A stretch of 64,000 nt of DNA from Neurospora intermedia. Its lineage: Eukaryota; Ascomycota; Sordariomycetes; Sordariales; Sordariaceae. Positions 21,436 through 32,785 of this stretch are shown in pieces. A program made the translations under genes and the position numbers. The notes below the pieces were generated by a model that worked only from the letters and a program-made list of their open reading frames with translations, did no database searches and was not told the DNA's origin. Position 1 is the first letter of the stretch, and every line of letters starts with the position of its first letter. The stretch lies in contig BTPP01000002.1 in the NCBI GenBank assembly GCA_037102815.1, positions 5,704,001-5,768,000 of the forward strand. The letters are read 5' to 3'.

Positions 21436-24400
21436 TTAACGAAATGGCCCAGAAAGAGGGCCGGGGTATCCTGAATTCGTAGAATGAGACGTAGAAGGGC
21501 GCCCGCTGTCGCCAGAATGGCGGGTGCCGTGGCGTGGAGTAGAATCTCCACCCATGGGAATAGCCAGCTTGTGAATAAGGCCATTGGGTTCGAATACACG
21601 CGAAGTGCCCCAAGGGTTGTTGTCGTCATCCGGGAGGTTGACACCGCTATCGTTCCACGGGTTACGATCAGCGTTGAAGCTCCGGGATGATTCAATCGAA
21701 ATCAACGAAGTCTTGGAGACGTTGGCGGAACCCTTAAAGAACGAATTGGTTGCAGAGTGAGAGCTGTTCTTTCTGCGGTCCAAGAAGGAAAGAGACATGC
21801 TTCCGGGCTTGCGGAGGCGGTCGAAAATGTTGCTGCGCTCACGGACAAGGTCTTCGCCAAATGTAGGCGTCGCAGGCGCATCCGTAGCAACAGGGGCAGC
21901 CACATGCTGAAGAATCTTAGAGTCGAAATACTGAAGCGCCTCTTCGAACGTGTCAGATCGGGGACGGGGGATGGCACCCTTGATGACGACTGGCTCAATA
22001 CCAGCCGTAGCAAACTGGCTATGGAGGAAATCCATAGCGTCGCGCAGGCCACCGGCATTGTTGCGGGTGAAGGCCCACAACAAAGTGACCGTGGGGGCAG
22101 CATCAGCTGCGCGGTCCTCGGTGTTCTCGTGTACAGAGACTTGGACCTCATGCTGAGACTTCAGCTTCGGAACAATGTTCTGGAGGAATTCGGGGGACTC
22201 GAGGAACTTGACCAAAGGCTCAGAGTGCTCCAAAACCACCTCATGCTTGTCCGGGACCATGCCCTATAGCAGTACCGTTAGTTATGACTCGATTGTTGCC
22301 AGGATGATCGGCGGCTCTAAACTTACCAAGAACTCGTCAGCGCACATGGGGACCTGCCACTGAGGTCCCTGAACAGTCACCTCATCACTAGCCTGTTCGG
22401 TGCTGGGGAAGCTGATCTTGCAGTTGTACTTCTTTTCCAGCACTTCGATTTCGGGCAGGCGGGCCAAGAGTTGACGGTGATAGAGACGATCGACGTTGAC
22501 GGTTTGCGTGGTGATCTCAGAGTCCTGTTTGGGAGTCAATTTTCTGCAAATGGTATGCCCCAAAAAGTGTAGCCACGTACCTCACGATCAACCATCTCCA
22601 GAATCTCGGTCTTTACGAGCTCGAGATTCTGGGCATTGCGGGCCGGAGTCCGGCAAATCACATTGTCAACACGGCTGTCATCATCATCGCGGCCCATTCC
22701 TCCTAATTGAACGTTAGCATACAATCTTCATTTATCACTGTATACGGCAGTGAAGTAGACTTACCCCGATCCATGGCATTTGAGAACTTGACAAACACGG
22801 AGTGCTTCTTCATGATGCGCTGGATATGCTGGCCACCGATACCAATGATACGCTTATGGTACTGGTCCGGGACGTGGAAGGAAATGGACGCGGGCATCTC
22901 TTGCTCCACCAAAGTCAAACCCTCCTTCATCGAGGTGTAGTTGTGTGCCAAGACGTCAATGTTGAAGTTGTACTCTCCAAAGTTGTCGAAAACGATCTGG
23001 ACATTGCAGTGGCTCATGATCTTGTTGATCTTGCCGTTCTTCTTGCCGCTCACAAATTCCTTGTGCTCATTGGCAAGTTCAATCTTGACACGAATCTGGT
23101 GCTGGACCGTGGTCACGAACTTGATGTCCGACAGGACCTGGAGAGCCTCCTTGACGGCCTCATCAGAGCCGGTAAGCGTAAAGGCGACCTTGTCGAAGGC
23201 GATATCGGCATCGGAGTTGGCGCAAACATCGCTAAGCAAGGCTCGGATCTCCTGAGCGCTGGGAAGCAGGCGAGGATCCGGCTGGTTGATCCACCAGGAC
23301 GCATGGTAAAATTGGCCGGCCTAAAAACAGGGGTTAGTTTTGAAGCTAGTCCAGAAATTCACATAAAGGGAGCAAAAACTTACCAATGACATGAGCTCGC
23401 GGATGGCACGCTCGACATGGAGGTTCTCGGGGCCTTGGAAACGAATCGTGCCTTGTCTGGAGGCAAGCGGAGGGAGCATAATGAAGACACTGTTGGTCTC
23501 CATGATCTTGCGCACCTTGTCCATCCGACCCAACAAAATGCTATCAATCTTGGGCATGGCGATGGTAACATCCTTGACAAAGAGTCTGATAGTCGTCAGG
23601 ATCTGATGAATCCGCGTCTTGGCCTGCGAAATGGCCTCGGGGGTCTCGCCAGTGATGAAGACCTCGTCGGGGTTACGGCGTAAGGCACCAGGAGGGCAGT
23701 ATCCGTAGGCGTGGGAGAAGCACGGAGGGAAGTAGATAGCCGTGTTGGTGGCAGACTCGATGTGTTTGATGTTCTTCCGGTTTCGGCCACACAGAAGCGG
23801 TTGCACGCTTAGATCGATCTGGACAGCATCAACGATTCTCCCAAGCTGTTATCTTGTTAGCAAGCATTCGATATCACGGGACAATTATTTTTTTAGAAAG
23901 TGCCTACAAGTTGGTCGATCTTAATAAGCACACGGGACTTGGCGTGCTCAGCAGAAATGTGGTCACCGTAGATGGCCACCCTCCAACGCTGGTCTCTGCG
24001 CATGGACAAGCCTCCATTCAGGCCGTCCTCGAGGGGAGTGAGCTTGGGGCCCAGAAGAAAGATATCAACACCACAGAACTTGGAGACCTCATCCAGGAAG
24101 GCGGTTACGGACGGTTTCAGGCGGCCCTCTGTGAGATCGGCAACCAAGTGGCCGTCCACATCAACATGGGTGCAGCGCTGTTGGACAATCTTAACTTAGC
24201 AAAATGGGTCACAAAGAAACAGATGGGACACGTGGATAACCCACCATCAGAGAGGGCGTCTCGTTCAAGATGGTTTCCCGAGTCTTGTAAACACAATCGG
24301 CAGTGCCTGACAGAGTCACGGTGACAATCTGGTTGCGGCCATTCTTGGGAGTGGTCGCGTTGACGTGGGCCTCGATGGGCATGGGGTTGTTGGTGAGGTC

Positions 24401-24745
24401 CTCGCAACGGCGGCGCAGATTCTCGACATTCTGGGTGTGCACGGGGAGCTGCCACACGGGAACGTCATCGGGGGCATCCTCGGGATGTGTCCATCTCAAA
24501 ACGGCGTCCGTGGTCGAGTGGAGGATGTCCTCGGTGTCGGGGCCAGCGAGATCGGAGGCGAAGTGGACGTTGAACGTGTAGTGAATCATGGCATCGGGAG
24601 GCTGGGGATTCGAGATTGGTGGAGGGCCCTGGGGAGCGATCTTGGGCTGGTGCATTATTTGGGGCATGCCCATTGACGACCGCGACATGCCAAAGTTGGG
24701 GCTCATCCTCTCGGGCCAGTGACGCATGTTTGCTAGTTTATTCAT
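21436..24745 (-). CDS. Multi-KH-domain RNA-binding protein
   Basis: Probable cytosolic RNA-binding protein built of tandem KH folds, of the vigilin/BicC-like fungal type (yeast YLL032C is a possible relative, from memory). Seven exons on the minus strand: 24745-24245, 24177-23908, 23845-23384, 23320-22765, 22702-22581, 22524-22327 and 22263-21436, for 978 residues. All junctions keep frame; donors are GTGGGT, GTAGGC, GTAAGT (three), GTACGT, with CTAAC-like branches in several. A canonical GIGG loop sits at residues 571-574 in IIGIGGQHIQRIM. Other KH-like units carry degenerate loops, for example LLCGRNRKNIKHI and ILLGRMDKVRKIM, which may have lost RNA contact. The N-terminus is Met/Pro/Gln-rich; the last 150 residues are Ser/Asn/Gly-rich and disordered, with paired NPW motifs (NPWNDSG, NPWGTS). 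RNA-binding fold is well supported; the specific role is unknown. Confidence 0.82.
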
Positions 24746-26037
24746 CGTGGTCGAGCGACTGAAGGAGCACGGCTGGGAAGCAGGCTGAATGACAAGGGCG
24801 ACAGGGAGGCCAGGTCAGGTCAGCAGTATGCCCGGAAATGAGGCCACTGCGCGCTGGCTACCTATACTGTAAAAAGAGAGGGACCGAAGGGGTGGGCTTC
24901 GTTGCCGGTGCCCGTGTCTGTTGTGTTGTATTGTGTTATGTAGGTGAAAAAGGTACCTGGCCCTCTTGCACTGACTGCTTGCTGCCTTTCGTCGGATGTC
25001 GTGGTGCGTTCGGGGATAATGGCGGGGGTGGGAAGGGAGACCACAACGAACGAACGAACGAGGGGCAGCGTAACGGGGGCAAAGGCGTATGATGTATGCT
25101 GCTTTTCGTATGTCGTTTCGTTGTTGTTACTGTCGGTCCTCCTGCTACGCTGCTTGGTGCTGCTGCTGGTGGTGCTGCTGCTTGTGATGATGATGGCTGG
25201 ACACGACTGGGGAGGGGGGTGGGAGCGAGGGAGCGCTTCGGAGAGGGCGGCAAGGCTCGTGCCAGGAATCGCAGAACTAAAACGAGAAAAAAAGGGGGTA
25301 TCTCAAAGAACTTGACAATTGGTAAAAAGGAAAAGAGAAGCGGAAAAGAAGCAAGTGGGATGCTCTTTTTCCTTTGGTTGATGTATGCAGAAGCAGAGAG
25401 TGAGTGGTGTTCGGGTTGGGGGAGGGGAAAGGTGGAGGAGGAGAATGTAGGTTAAGATAGACGGACGCGGAGGAACCAAGAGGAGAAACTGCCGCTTGTA
25501 CAAGTGCTGTAGGATACGGATTCCAGTCGGTGGTCGGGGTGCTCAAAGTGGCTCGAGAGTGGCCTGCTTGGCTGCTCAAGGGAATGGAATGGCAGCACAA
25601 AGCGAAGGCCAGGACAGACTGCAGGGCAGTTCAAGCACACGGCGGCAGTCCACTTCAGTGAGCGAGTCCACACACACTGGACACGGGCAGTCGGGCAAGA
25701 CTGAGAGTCCCGGGCCACTCACCCAGTCTCAGTCTGGGGGGGAGTGTGGGAGATGGAAGAGCTGAGCGACTGAACTGACGGGAGCACGGACCAGATTGCA
25801 CGGTAGAGTGGATGGGTTGTGGAGGGAAGTGTGGAGACATCGGGAGACGCCCAGCAGTGGATCCCCCCAGGGCGCCGCACGAGCCATTGGACAGCTCATT
25901 TAAATGGAGACAGACTTGGACTGGTCTGTGCATTTTCCAAGGTGCTGCTCCATCGTGACTGGCTCAACCAGCGGGCAAAAGTGGGCAGCCACTCAGCACC
26001 TGCGTAGGCGGTGCAGTGCAGTGCCGTTGCAAGGGAA

Positions 26038-26063
26038 GTGTGCAGTGTGCAGTGTGCAGTGTG
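26038..26063. repeat. (GTGTGCA)n heptamer repeat
   Basis: Between three and four tandem copies of the heptamer in intergenic DNA, followed shortly by an AC dinucleotide run at 26083-26098. Confidence 0.8.
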
Positions 26064-27116
26064 CTCTGGCTGCTGCTTTCACACACACACACACACCACT
26101 CCCATCTCCAATTTCATCCATGGTCGTATCACTCGCTGTCAGCATCCAAAATGGCCAGGGCAATCAGTCAGGCAGGCAGGCCGACATGGGGCATGAAGAT
26201 TCACATTTACAGTCACCACGAAGCTCCAGGATCTTCAAGACACCTTTCCCGTCGTCGTCTAGCTCAAGCTACCAAGATATGACTTGGGTATAGTAAGTAG
26301 TAAGACATTCGAGCAGAATGGACAGCTCCAATCCATTCCTCCATATCGAGGCCAGTCAAGCCCAACGCTACACTACATACTACTAATGTACTTGCATCTG
26401 TACATCACACTGCACACTTGAAACTTCAAACTGTCCCTTCTTCACTTTCTTCAACTTCTCACTGGCTTTCCCCTTCACACTAAACCCTCCAGGGTATCCT
26501 CGAATGTGGATACGTGTGTGTGTGTGTGATGTCTGGGTGTGGGTTGGTGGTGTGCAAGTGTTCAACTCCCGTCCTTCGGCATCTGGCCTTACCTACCAAT
26601 CAACCAGGCCTGTCCAAAGCAACCTAACCTCCGTCCTATCCAATGCTGACCACCTCCTATCGTCAACAACGACACAACAACCCTCTCAACCGTTCAACGA
26701 ATTTCAACCCACCGAAAATACCTGCCCCAAAGCGTGAATGGATCGTCAACCGTACATACCTCAGTCTAGCCTTCCAATGCCTTGCCTGAAAACTGCCTGA
26801 CATCGTTCAGGCCTGAAGCATCAAGTTCATCAAGGTTACATACCTACAGTTGGGGTTGACCAGAATGCTCGGTTTACGGGCATATACATACCGCACTTGA
26901 CTTACCTTACATCGCCTTGTTCTTACTTGCTTGAATCTGGATTCGCCAGCTCACAACGCAAGTCCCATGTACAGGTAATCACATGCAAAGGTACTATCCT
27001 TATGCCCGTCTGTCCCAGTCCCAGTCCCAGTCTCCCCGAACCCCTCAATGTTTTGTTTTGTTTCATTGTTTGCCACGGGGGGGTCAAGAGCCTCCTCGAA
27101 TCTTGAACCGTTCGAC

Positions 27117-27138
27117 CGGCAGGCAGGCAGGCAGGCAA
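27117..27138. repeat. (CAGG)n tetramer repeat
   Basis: About five copies of CAGG in intergenic DNA, close behind a CCCAGT hexamer repeat at 27016-27036. Confidence 0.85.
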
Positions 27139-28810
27139 AGCAGGGGACTCATTCTAAAGGGGCAGAAAACAACAGCGAACATTCGAGGTCCTTCATCTCG
27201 TTTACAGACTGAGGCTGCTGAATAAAGGACAAACACCGGACTGCAAAACAATGCTCCGTCTGTTTCGTTACTAAAACAAGATAGAAAACATCCAATTTCG
27301 TCGTCAAGTGGACAGACAGACAGAGCTGGGTAGAGTTTTTTTTTTTTCTTTTTTTCTTTTGTTTTCTTACCGAGCTCCCCCTCCTTGCCCGACTTGCACC
27401 TTTATAGGATAGACTAGACGGAAGATCACCCAAATCCCGTCCCTTCGTCCCTGTCCCTGATCGATCTACAGATTCTCACACGCCTACCATACCAGCCAGT
27501 TAACCGCCAAGCTGTAGTATATGCTGCCGCCTCGCGAAGATCCGTTCATTCCATGATCTTCATTACCCGTTCTTTTCCCTGCTGGCTAAGTATGAAGCAA
27601 CTCATATGCAAACTGAACTTGCAACGTACATACCGAAAATGTACTCGACGCGTCTGATTCTCCTGCTCCCCCCCCCTCCCCAAGATTCTCCAAGAGGATT
27701 GACTTTTCACCGAGCATCTCACCTTACCCTGCCCTGCCCTGTCATGTCTTGCCTTACCGTTCGCCTGCCCTGTCTTGTCTTGTCTTGCCTCTCGCCTGTC
27801 ATGCAGCTATGTAGGTCAGGTTTCCACTGACCAAATATCAAGACCAAAGACCAAGGACCAAGGCAAGGCAATGCAAGGTAAGGTGAGGCACCCTATGACA
27901 GATAACTTTCTCAACCTTCGGCAGCTCGATAAGCAAACAAGCAAGTAGCAAGCACCAGGAAAGAAGCAGCAGGAAGGAAGAAGAAAAGACCTTGGCAATC
28001 TCGTATCATCAAAAGTGAAGAGAAAGAAAATGAGGCTCAGAATACACTACTGATACCCATTAAAACTGCCGCGCGGCTGGACGAGAACTTCTAAATACAC
28101 TCTTAACACTGTAGGATGTTATATAATCCAGTGGAGTCCTTGGAGTCTTCGAGGTGAGTGATGACGTTGTTGCTGGAGGGACTCTGTTCTGGAACTTGCT
28201 CGGATCCGCAGTTCCGACTTCCGAACGGGACGGAAGGGCAACGGGCAAAACGGATAGATATATCTCCGACTCGTTGAAGCGTCGATCGATACTCCCCCCT
28301 TCCCTACATGGAAGATTTACTTACAGCGGATGGGCCTGTTTACATAATACACTACGTACGTGGGCAAATCGCTGCTTTAACTTCCGACTTTGTCTGGCTC
28401 GTCGTTTCTTCTTCAATTTTCTTTTTCTTCGCTTGATTCAACTTCGTGATACACCTATATACTCATCTCCTACACTCTGCAGCCCATAGCGCTGATCCTT
28501 TCTTATGGACACTGCTAATATGACATGTTGCCTCATCCGCGCTATATAATATATACCGTCTCCTTGTACAAACAAGCAAGCTATCCTGCCAGTTAATACT
28601 TCACACACGCGTTCCACCATGAGTACCTAAGTAACGATGACGATGAAAAATGTACATCGGTAACGTTAAGGATAGAACATCTAGTTCTATCACATATTTT
28701 CCAAGAAAGCAGAAACCAAACAATTCCCTTCAAGCCCCGTCCCTGCCTTGAAGTTGCCAAAACGTCCAGGTTTCATCTTCTGGGTTCTCCCTCCTCATAA
28801 AATCCTAATC

Positions 28811-31747
28811 TTATTGCCGATAGACATCTCGCATGGGAGGTCGGTCCAAGTAAACAACCTCATCATCCTCTTGCTGATGCTGCTGCTGCTGCTGAACAGG
28901 CGGCGGCCTTGCATAATACCTCTCATCCCCATACGCACCACCATCTCCACGCATCAGCTGGGTAGGCGGCTGCTCGGGCGGAAATACACTGTAAGCGCGT
29001 CCTCCCACCGGCGGCGGAGGCGGATGCATAACCTCCCTTCTTAATTCCTGACGCCCCTGATATTCACGACCGACCATTTCCGGCTGCACACTTCCCAGCC
29101 TTGCTCCGTAGTCGCCTCTGACCTCATACCTAGAGGCCGCATCAAGAGGGGGCGGCCTAACGCTTGCTGAACGAATCGTGGCATATTCCCTGAGGCTTGG
29201 CTCTCCTCCCATGCGTCTTTCGTAGCCAAGAGGAGGAGCAGGAGGAGGAGGAGCCTCGTAGCGGACTGCCTCTGCCACTGGTCGGACACTAGCTGCTCTG
29301 CCGCCATAATATTCGCGGGGGCGCTCGTCCACCGCCCGTAGGTCGTAAGCTGCGACACTCTCGTAGCGAGGGGGATCCATCGGCGGACGGACGCTACCCG
29401 GTCTCGCAATGTAGTCCGGAGGCGTCTCGACAACAGGCCGGAGTCTGGACGGCACGTAGTCGCCGGACGGTGGGGCCATGGGGTGAGTGGAATAAGCACG
29501 CTCCCTGTACACTCTATGTTCAGGGGTAACGTACTCTGGCTGAGCAATCACACGTCGCTGAGGAGTATAACCGGGTGAAGTCGGTTCGTAAACCATTACC
29601 TCGTCATCATAGCCTTCAGGCCTCCGGGTAACAGCACGTGGAGGCGGCGGCGGCGGCGGGCGAGCATACACAATCTCGGGTCTATCTGCAACCACACTTT
29701 GGGGCCGAGGCGGCTCGATGTACTCCCGGCCGAAAGCATCAACAACGATGCGAGTGGCGGGCATCCTGGGAGGAGGAGCCATTGGCTGTGCAACACGCTC
29801 GTACGCAACTGGTGATCGGGAAGAGCGCTCACGATACGCGGCGGGGCGCATGCTCATCCTTGAAGCAGCACGAACATCGCGATAATAGCCATCATCTGCC
29901 GGAGGAACCTCGTAAATCAAGTTCCTCGGTGCCACGCGCACCTCGCGGGGGATGTAAGGGGAAGGATGCATGCCTGGCGAGCCGGGCAACCGACCACCAC
30001 TGAATGGTGCTCTGGGATCATCGTAGTAAACCCTTTCATACCTGGGGGTGGCGAGCAGAGGCTCGCCCTCGAGACGAGAACGAGGGTCGATTTCCCGCTC
30101 ATATCCCACAACCCGCTCCTCCCTCTGTATTCTTGGCTGCAGGCGCTCTTGGTAGGCACCCTCTACGGAACCTGGCTGTCCATACCTTGCATCATCATAG
30201 TCAGGTCCTTGGTGGTGGTGTTGTTGCTGCCCCTGTTTCTGACGCTTGGCCGGACGTGTGTACTGGGGAGCTGACATGGGAGATGGGGATCGCGGTTCAG
30301 GCTTAATGTACGGCGATGCGGCAGCGGCCTCGGCAAGTCGATCTGCCTTTCTCTTCTTTTTCTTGTTCTTCTTCCTCTCCCCAGGCCTCTCTCCCCCGTG
30401 GGGTGAGCTTTCCGGACTAGACACAGCTGAGGGCTGCTTCCTGAGAGCGGCGACGCCCTGGGCCGGAGGCGGAGTGGCCCGACGACCGCCCGTCTCCGAT
30501 AGAGCAATCGGCTGTTCAAGAGCAGCAGTAGGCAAGGGGGAGACACGGGATGGCTGGGGTGCGAAAGGGGAAAGATTATGGGCACGAACAACTGGTGACC
30601 CCGCAGGTCCTACCGCTTGTCTCAATAGCTGCTCGTTAACTCTCGACAAGTCTCGCGAGCCACCACCACCACCCCGTTCCTTTCCTGTATGGGTCGTCGA
30701 CTCTTCGGACCGACTTGCCGGGCCACTGTCACGAGAACTGACAGCTTCGGACGGGGGGAATTGGCGAGCAGCCCTGCTGACACTTGTAGCCGCGCTCGAC
30801 GTGTCCGGCACGTTTACGTTGAACGGTTGGTTTGCAGGTGCTGGCGGCGCACTCGGGAGAGGAGGCTTGGGGTGGTTGGCGGCTGGGACCGCAAGGGGCT
30901 CAAGGTCTAGCTCGGGTTCGTAGGGAGAGCCATCGCGCATCTGCTCGTCTTCGGACTCGTTAGGAACGCGAGCTAGCTGGTGGTGAGAGTCGGGGGTGCC
31001 GTGTTGGCTCGAGTAAAAGGTGTTGTCATCGAACGAGTCGCCCGAAGCTGAAGCGTTAGCAACAGTGTCATCAGTAGTAGTAGTTTGAGCGGCATTTGCT
31101 TGAACCAGGATCAATGCTTTGGCCAACACATCGGCAATGTCGAAGTCAGCAGGCTGCTCGGACGGTTGCAGGGCGCCCTTATGGGACACTTTCCGCTGCT
31201 CAAAGTCTTCGCGGAGAGAACGCTCGATCCGCTGTCTTTGCAGCTGAATCTCGGCTTTGATCAAGTCCTCCGACTTTTCCAACAAGATGGGGTTGATTTC
31301 GACTTTCGGCTTGGACTGCTCGGTTGTAGAAGAAGAGTTGGACAAGGTCCCCAAGCCAGGCAGCACGTTCCCACCCAGATTCACCGCCGGCTTCTTGAGG
31401 TTTGCCTGCTGCAAGTTATCAGTCATTGCGCGGTTCCCATTCACAGCCGGCTTTGGTCCCCCAGGCGCCTGGCCTGCCGAAGCGGTGGAAGAGGCATTGG
31501 CTGGAGGGACTGGCCCAGGGCCGCTGGTCGGTTTTCCAACATGTGTTGGTTTAATGCGCGGGTGAGTACCGCTGACCACCTCATCGCGGAAGCGCAGGAT
31601 CTTTTCGTACTGCTCGAGTTCATGACGCTCTTCAGGTTTGAGCGTTGCCATCAGTGATGAGTTTGAGGAAGTCGATGCTCCCATTGTGCCTCCAAGCGGC
31701 CCTCCTCCTCTTGCGGGCATTGCAGCCACTACCGGTCCTCCCGCCAT
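28811..31747 (-). CDS. Large Pro/Arg/Tyr-rich disordered protein of unknown function
   Basis: A single uninterrupted frame of 978 codons with strong fungal codon bias, so the gene is secure; I do not recognise the family. The only region that looks folded is near the N-terminus, where LKPEERHELEQYEKILRFRDEV begins a predicted helix (given here in part), and a second helical stretch rich in Glu/Gln around residues 150-190. A basic cluster, KKNKKKKRK, near residue 460 suggests nuclear import. The second half is dominated by Pro, Arg and Tyr, with repeated RxxSVRP units followed by RYE (residues about 770-900). Gln runs close the C-terminus. The start at 31747 is the first ATG of the frame. It sits back to back with sdt1, 1.04 kb apart. 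A nuclear or RNA-related scaffold is only a guess. Confidence 0.8.
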   Translation of the reverse strand: MAGGPVVAAMPARGGGPLGGTMGASTSSNSSLMATLKPEERHELEQYEKILRFRDEVVSGTHPRIKPTHVGKPTSGPGPVPPANASSTASAGQAPGGPKPAVNGNRAMTDNLQQANLKKPAVNLGGNVLPGLGTLSNSSSTTEQSKPKVEINPILLEKSEDLIKAEIQLQRQRIERSLREDFEQRKVSHKGALQPSEQPADFDIADVLAKALILVQANAAQTTTTDDTVANASASGDSFDDNTFYSSQHGTPDSHHQLARVPNESEDEQMRDGSPYEPELDLEPLAVPAANHPKPPLPSAPPAPANQPFNVNVPDTSSAATSVSRAARQFPPSEAVSSRDSGPASRSEESTTHTGKERGGGGGSRDLSRVNEQLLRQAVGPAGSPVVRAHNLSPFAPQPSRVSPLPTAALEQPIALSETGGRRATPPPAQGVAALRKQPSAVSSPESSPHGGERPGERKKNKKKKRKADRLAEAAAASPYIKPEPRSPSPMSAPQYTRPAKRQKQGQQQHHHQGPDYDDARYGQPGSVEGAYQERLQPRIQREERVVGYEREIDPRSRLEGEPLLATPRYERVYYDDPRAPFSGGRLPGSPGMHPSPYIPREVRVAPRNLIYEVPPADDGYYRDVRAASRMSMRPAAYRERSSRSPVAYERVAQPMAPPPRMPATRIVVDAFGREYIEPPRPQSVVADRPEIVYARPPPPPPPRAVTRRPEGYDDEVMVYEPTSPGYTPQRRVIAQPEYVTPEHRVYRERAYSTHPMAPPSGDYVPSRLRPVVETPPDYIARPGSVRPPMDPPRYESVAAYDLRAVDERPREYYGGRAASVRPVAEAVRYEAPPPPAPPLGYERRMGGEPSLREYATIRSASVRPPPLDAASRYEVRGDYGARLGSVQPEMVGREYQGRQELRREVMHPPPPPVGGRAYSVFPPEQPPTQLMRGDGGAYGDERYYARPPPVQQQQQHQQEDDEVVYLDRPPMRDVYRQ

Positions 31748-32405
31748 CTATTTTTTTTCTCCTTGGCCGTAGAAAGGTTGGAAGCGTTTCAAGTAGAAAG
31801 CCCAGCTCAGTACACCGCGCAATTGACCGAATGCCAACTGTATGTAATGGATAACGTAACGGTGTCTGTCTATATAGATGGCACAGCCGAAAGACGAAGA
31901 AAAGAAGAAAAGAAGAAGCAATTGATGCGCTATTCCAATCCCTATACCACGTGTTGATTAGCAGCGGTGGTGAACAAAACAATACAAATCTTCGTTGCCT
32001 GTCTACAGACCACCAGAAGACGGTGAAGTATGTAGAGCTGGACGAAAGTGAAGTGTTGGTGAAGTGGAAATGGAAAAGGAAAAATGGAGTTTGAACTTTG
32101 AACGAACTGAAGAATGGAAGCAGCCGAGACGAGGCCAGCTCCGAGCACAATTTGGCGACCCCCCCGTCACTTATGATCGGCGGCGGCGCGCTGGGCCAGG
32201 CCCGCTGGCGACAACCTACGCAGTAAAGGCGCACGGGCCATTCTAGATGAACCTTGGTAGGTAGCCACCATCCGACACCAGCTGTCGGATAAAAGGGTAC
32301 GAGACATCGGCCTGAGTCAATTGAACGATCGATGTCCGACGAGTCTGGGGAGGAGACGGAGGAACCGTATGGAAAGTCAGTCATGCTTGATGTCACACGA
32401 TCAAG

Positions 32406-32413
32406 TATATAAA
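32406..32413 (+). promoter_or_regulatory. Candidate TATA box for sdt1
   Basis: A perfect TATATAAA 380 bp upstream of the sdt1 start codon. If used, transcription would begin near 32435-32450 and the leader would be long. Position relative to a real start site is unknown. Confidence 0.35.
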
Positions 32414-32440
32414 GAGGCAGGAAATTGGTTGAATTGATTC

Positions 32441-32533
32441 ATGGGAAAGAAGAAATCTAAACAATTCTCTGTATTCAAGAAAACAATCATCTTTTTGGGG
32501 ATTCAAGGACACAAACACACGGCATCGTTTTGA
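32441..32533 (+). other. Possible upstream open reading frame in the sdt1 leader
   Basis: ATG GGA AAG AAG begins a 30-codon frame ending in TGA at 32531-32533, all upstream of sdt1. It would lie in the mRNA only if transcription starts at or before 32441, just behind the TATA box. The peptide has no recognised motif. Confidence 0.25.
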
Positions 32534-32785
32534 CAGCCACGCACCGACTTACACAAATCACAACGAACTAGTCTAACAGTTTGAGTTGGCACATTCACTT
32601 CACTTCACCAACACACCCATCAACCCAATATAAACCAGACGGGAACCAACATTGCAATACCACACTTTAACTGTCCAACAACCACAAACTTGAAAAGGAC
32701 AATCAGTTCCCCATCTCCAGCAAATCCGCAGTGAATCTTGAACAACGCAAAGACTAGAAAACTGGAGCCCAGAACAACAGAGACG

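Larger units (their letters stand above)
24746..28810. other. Gene-free region upstream of the KH-protein gene
   Basis: About 4.1 kb without a supported gene between two minus-strand genes, so it holds the KH-gene promoter and the 3' end of the 28811-31747 gene. It contains simple repeats: GTGTGCA heptamers (26038-26063), AC (26083-26098), CCCAGT (27016-27036), CAGG (27117-27138) and degenerate CTTGT/CTGCC pentamers (27726-27796). A long-range inverted repeat spans 27718-27888. Confidence 0.6.
31748..32785. other. Divergent promoter region between the 28811-31747 gene and sdt1
   Basis: About 1 kb between two outward-facing genes. A TATATAAA box lies at 32406-32413 on the plus strand, towards sdt1. 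A 30-codon upstream reading frame begins at 32441. No other gene seen. Confidence 0.6.
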
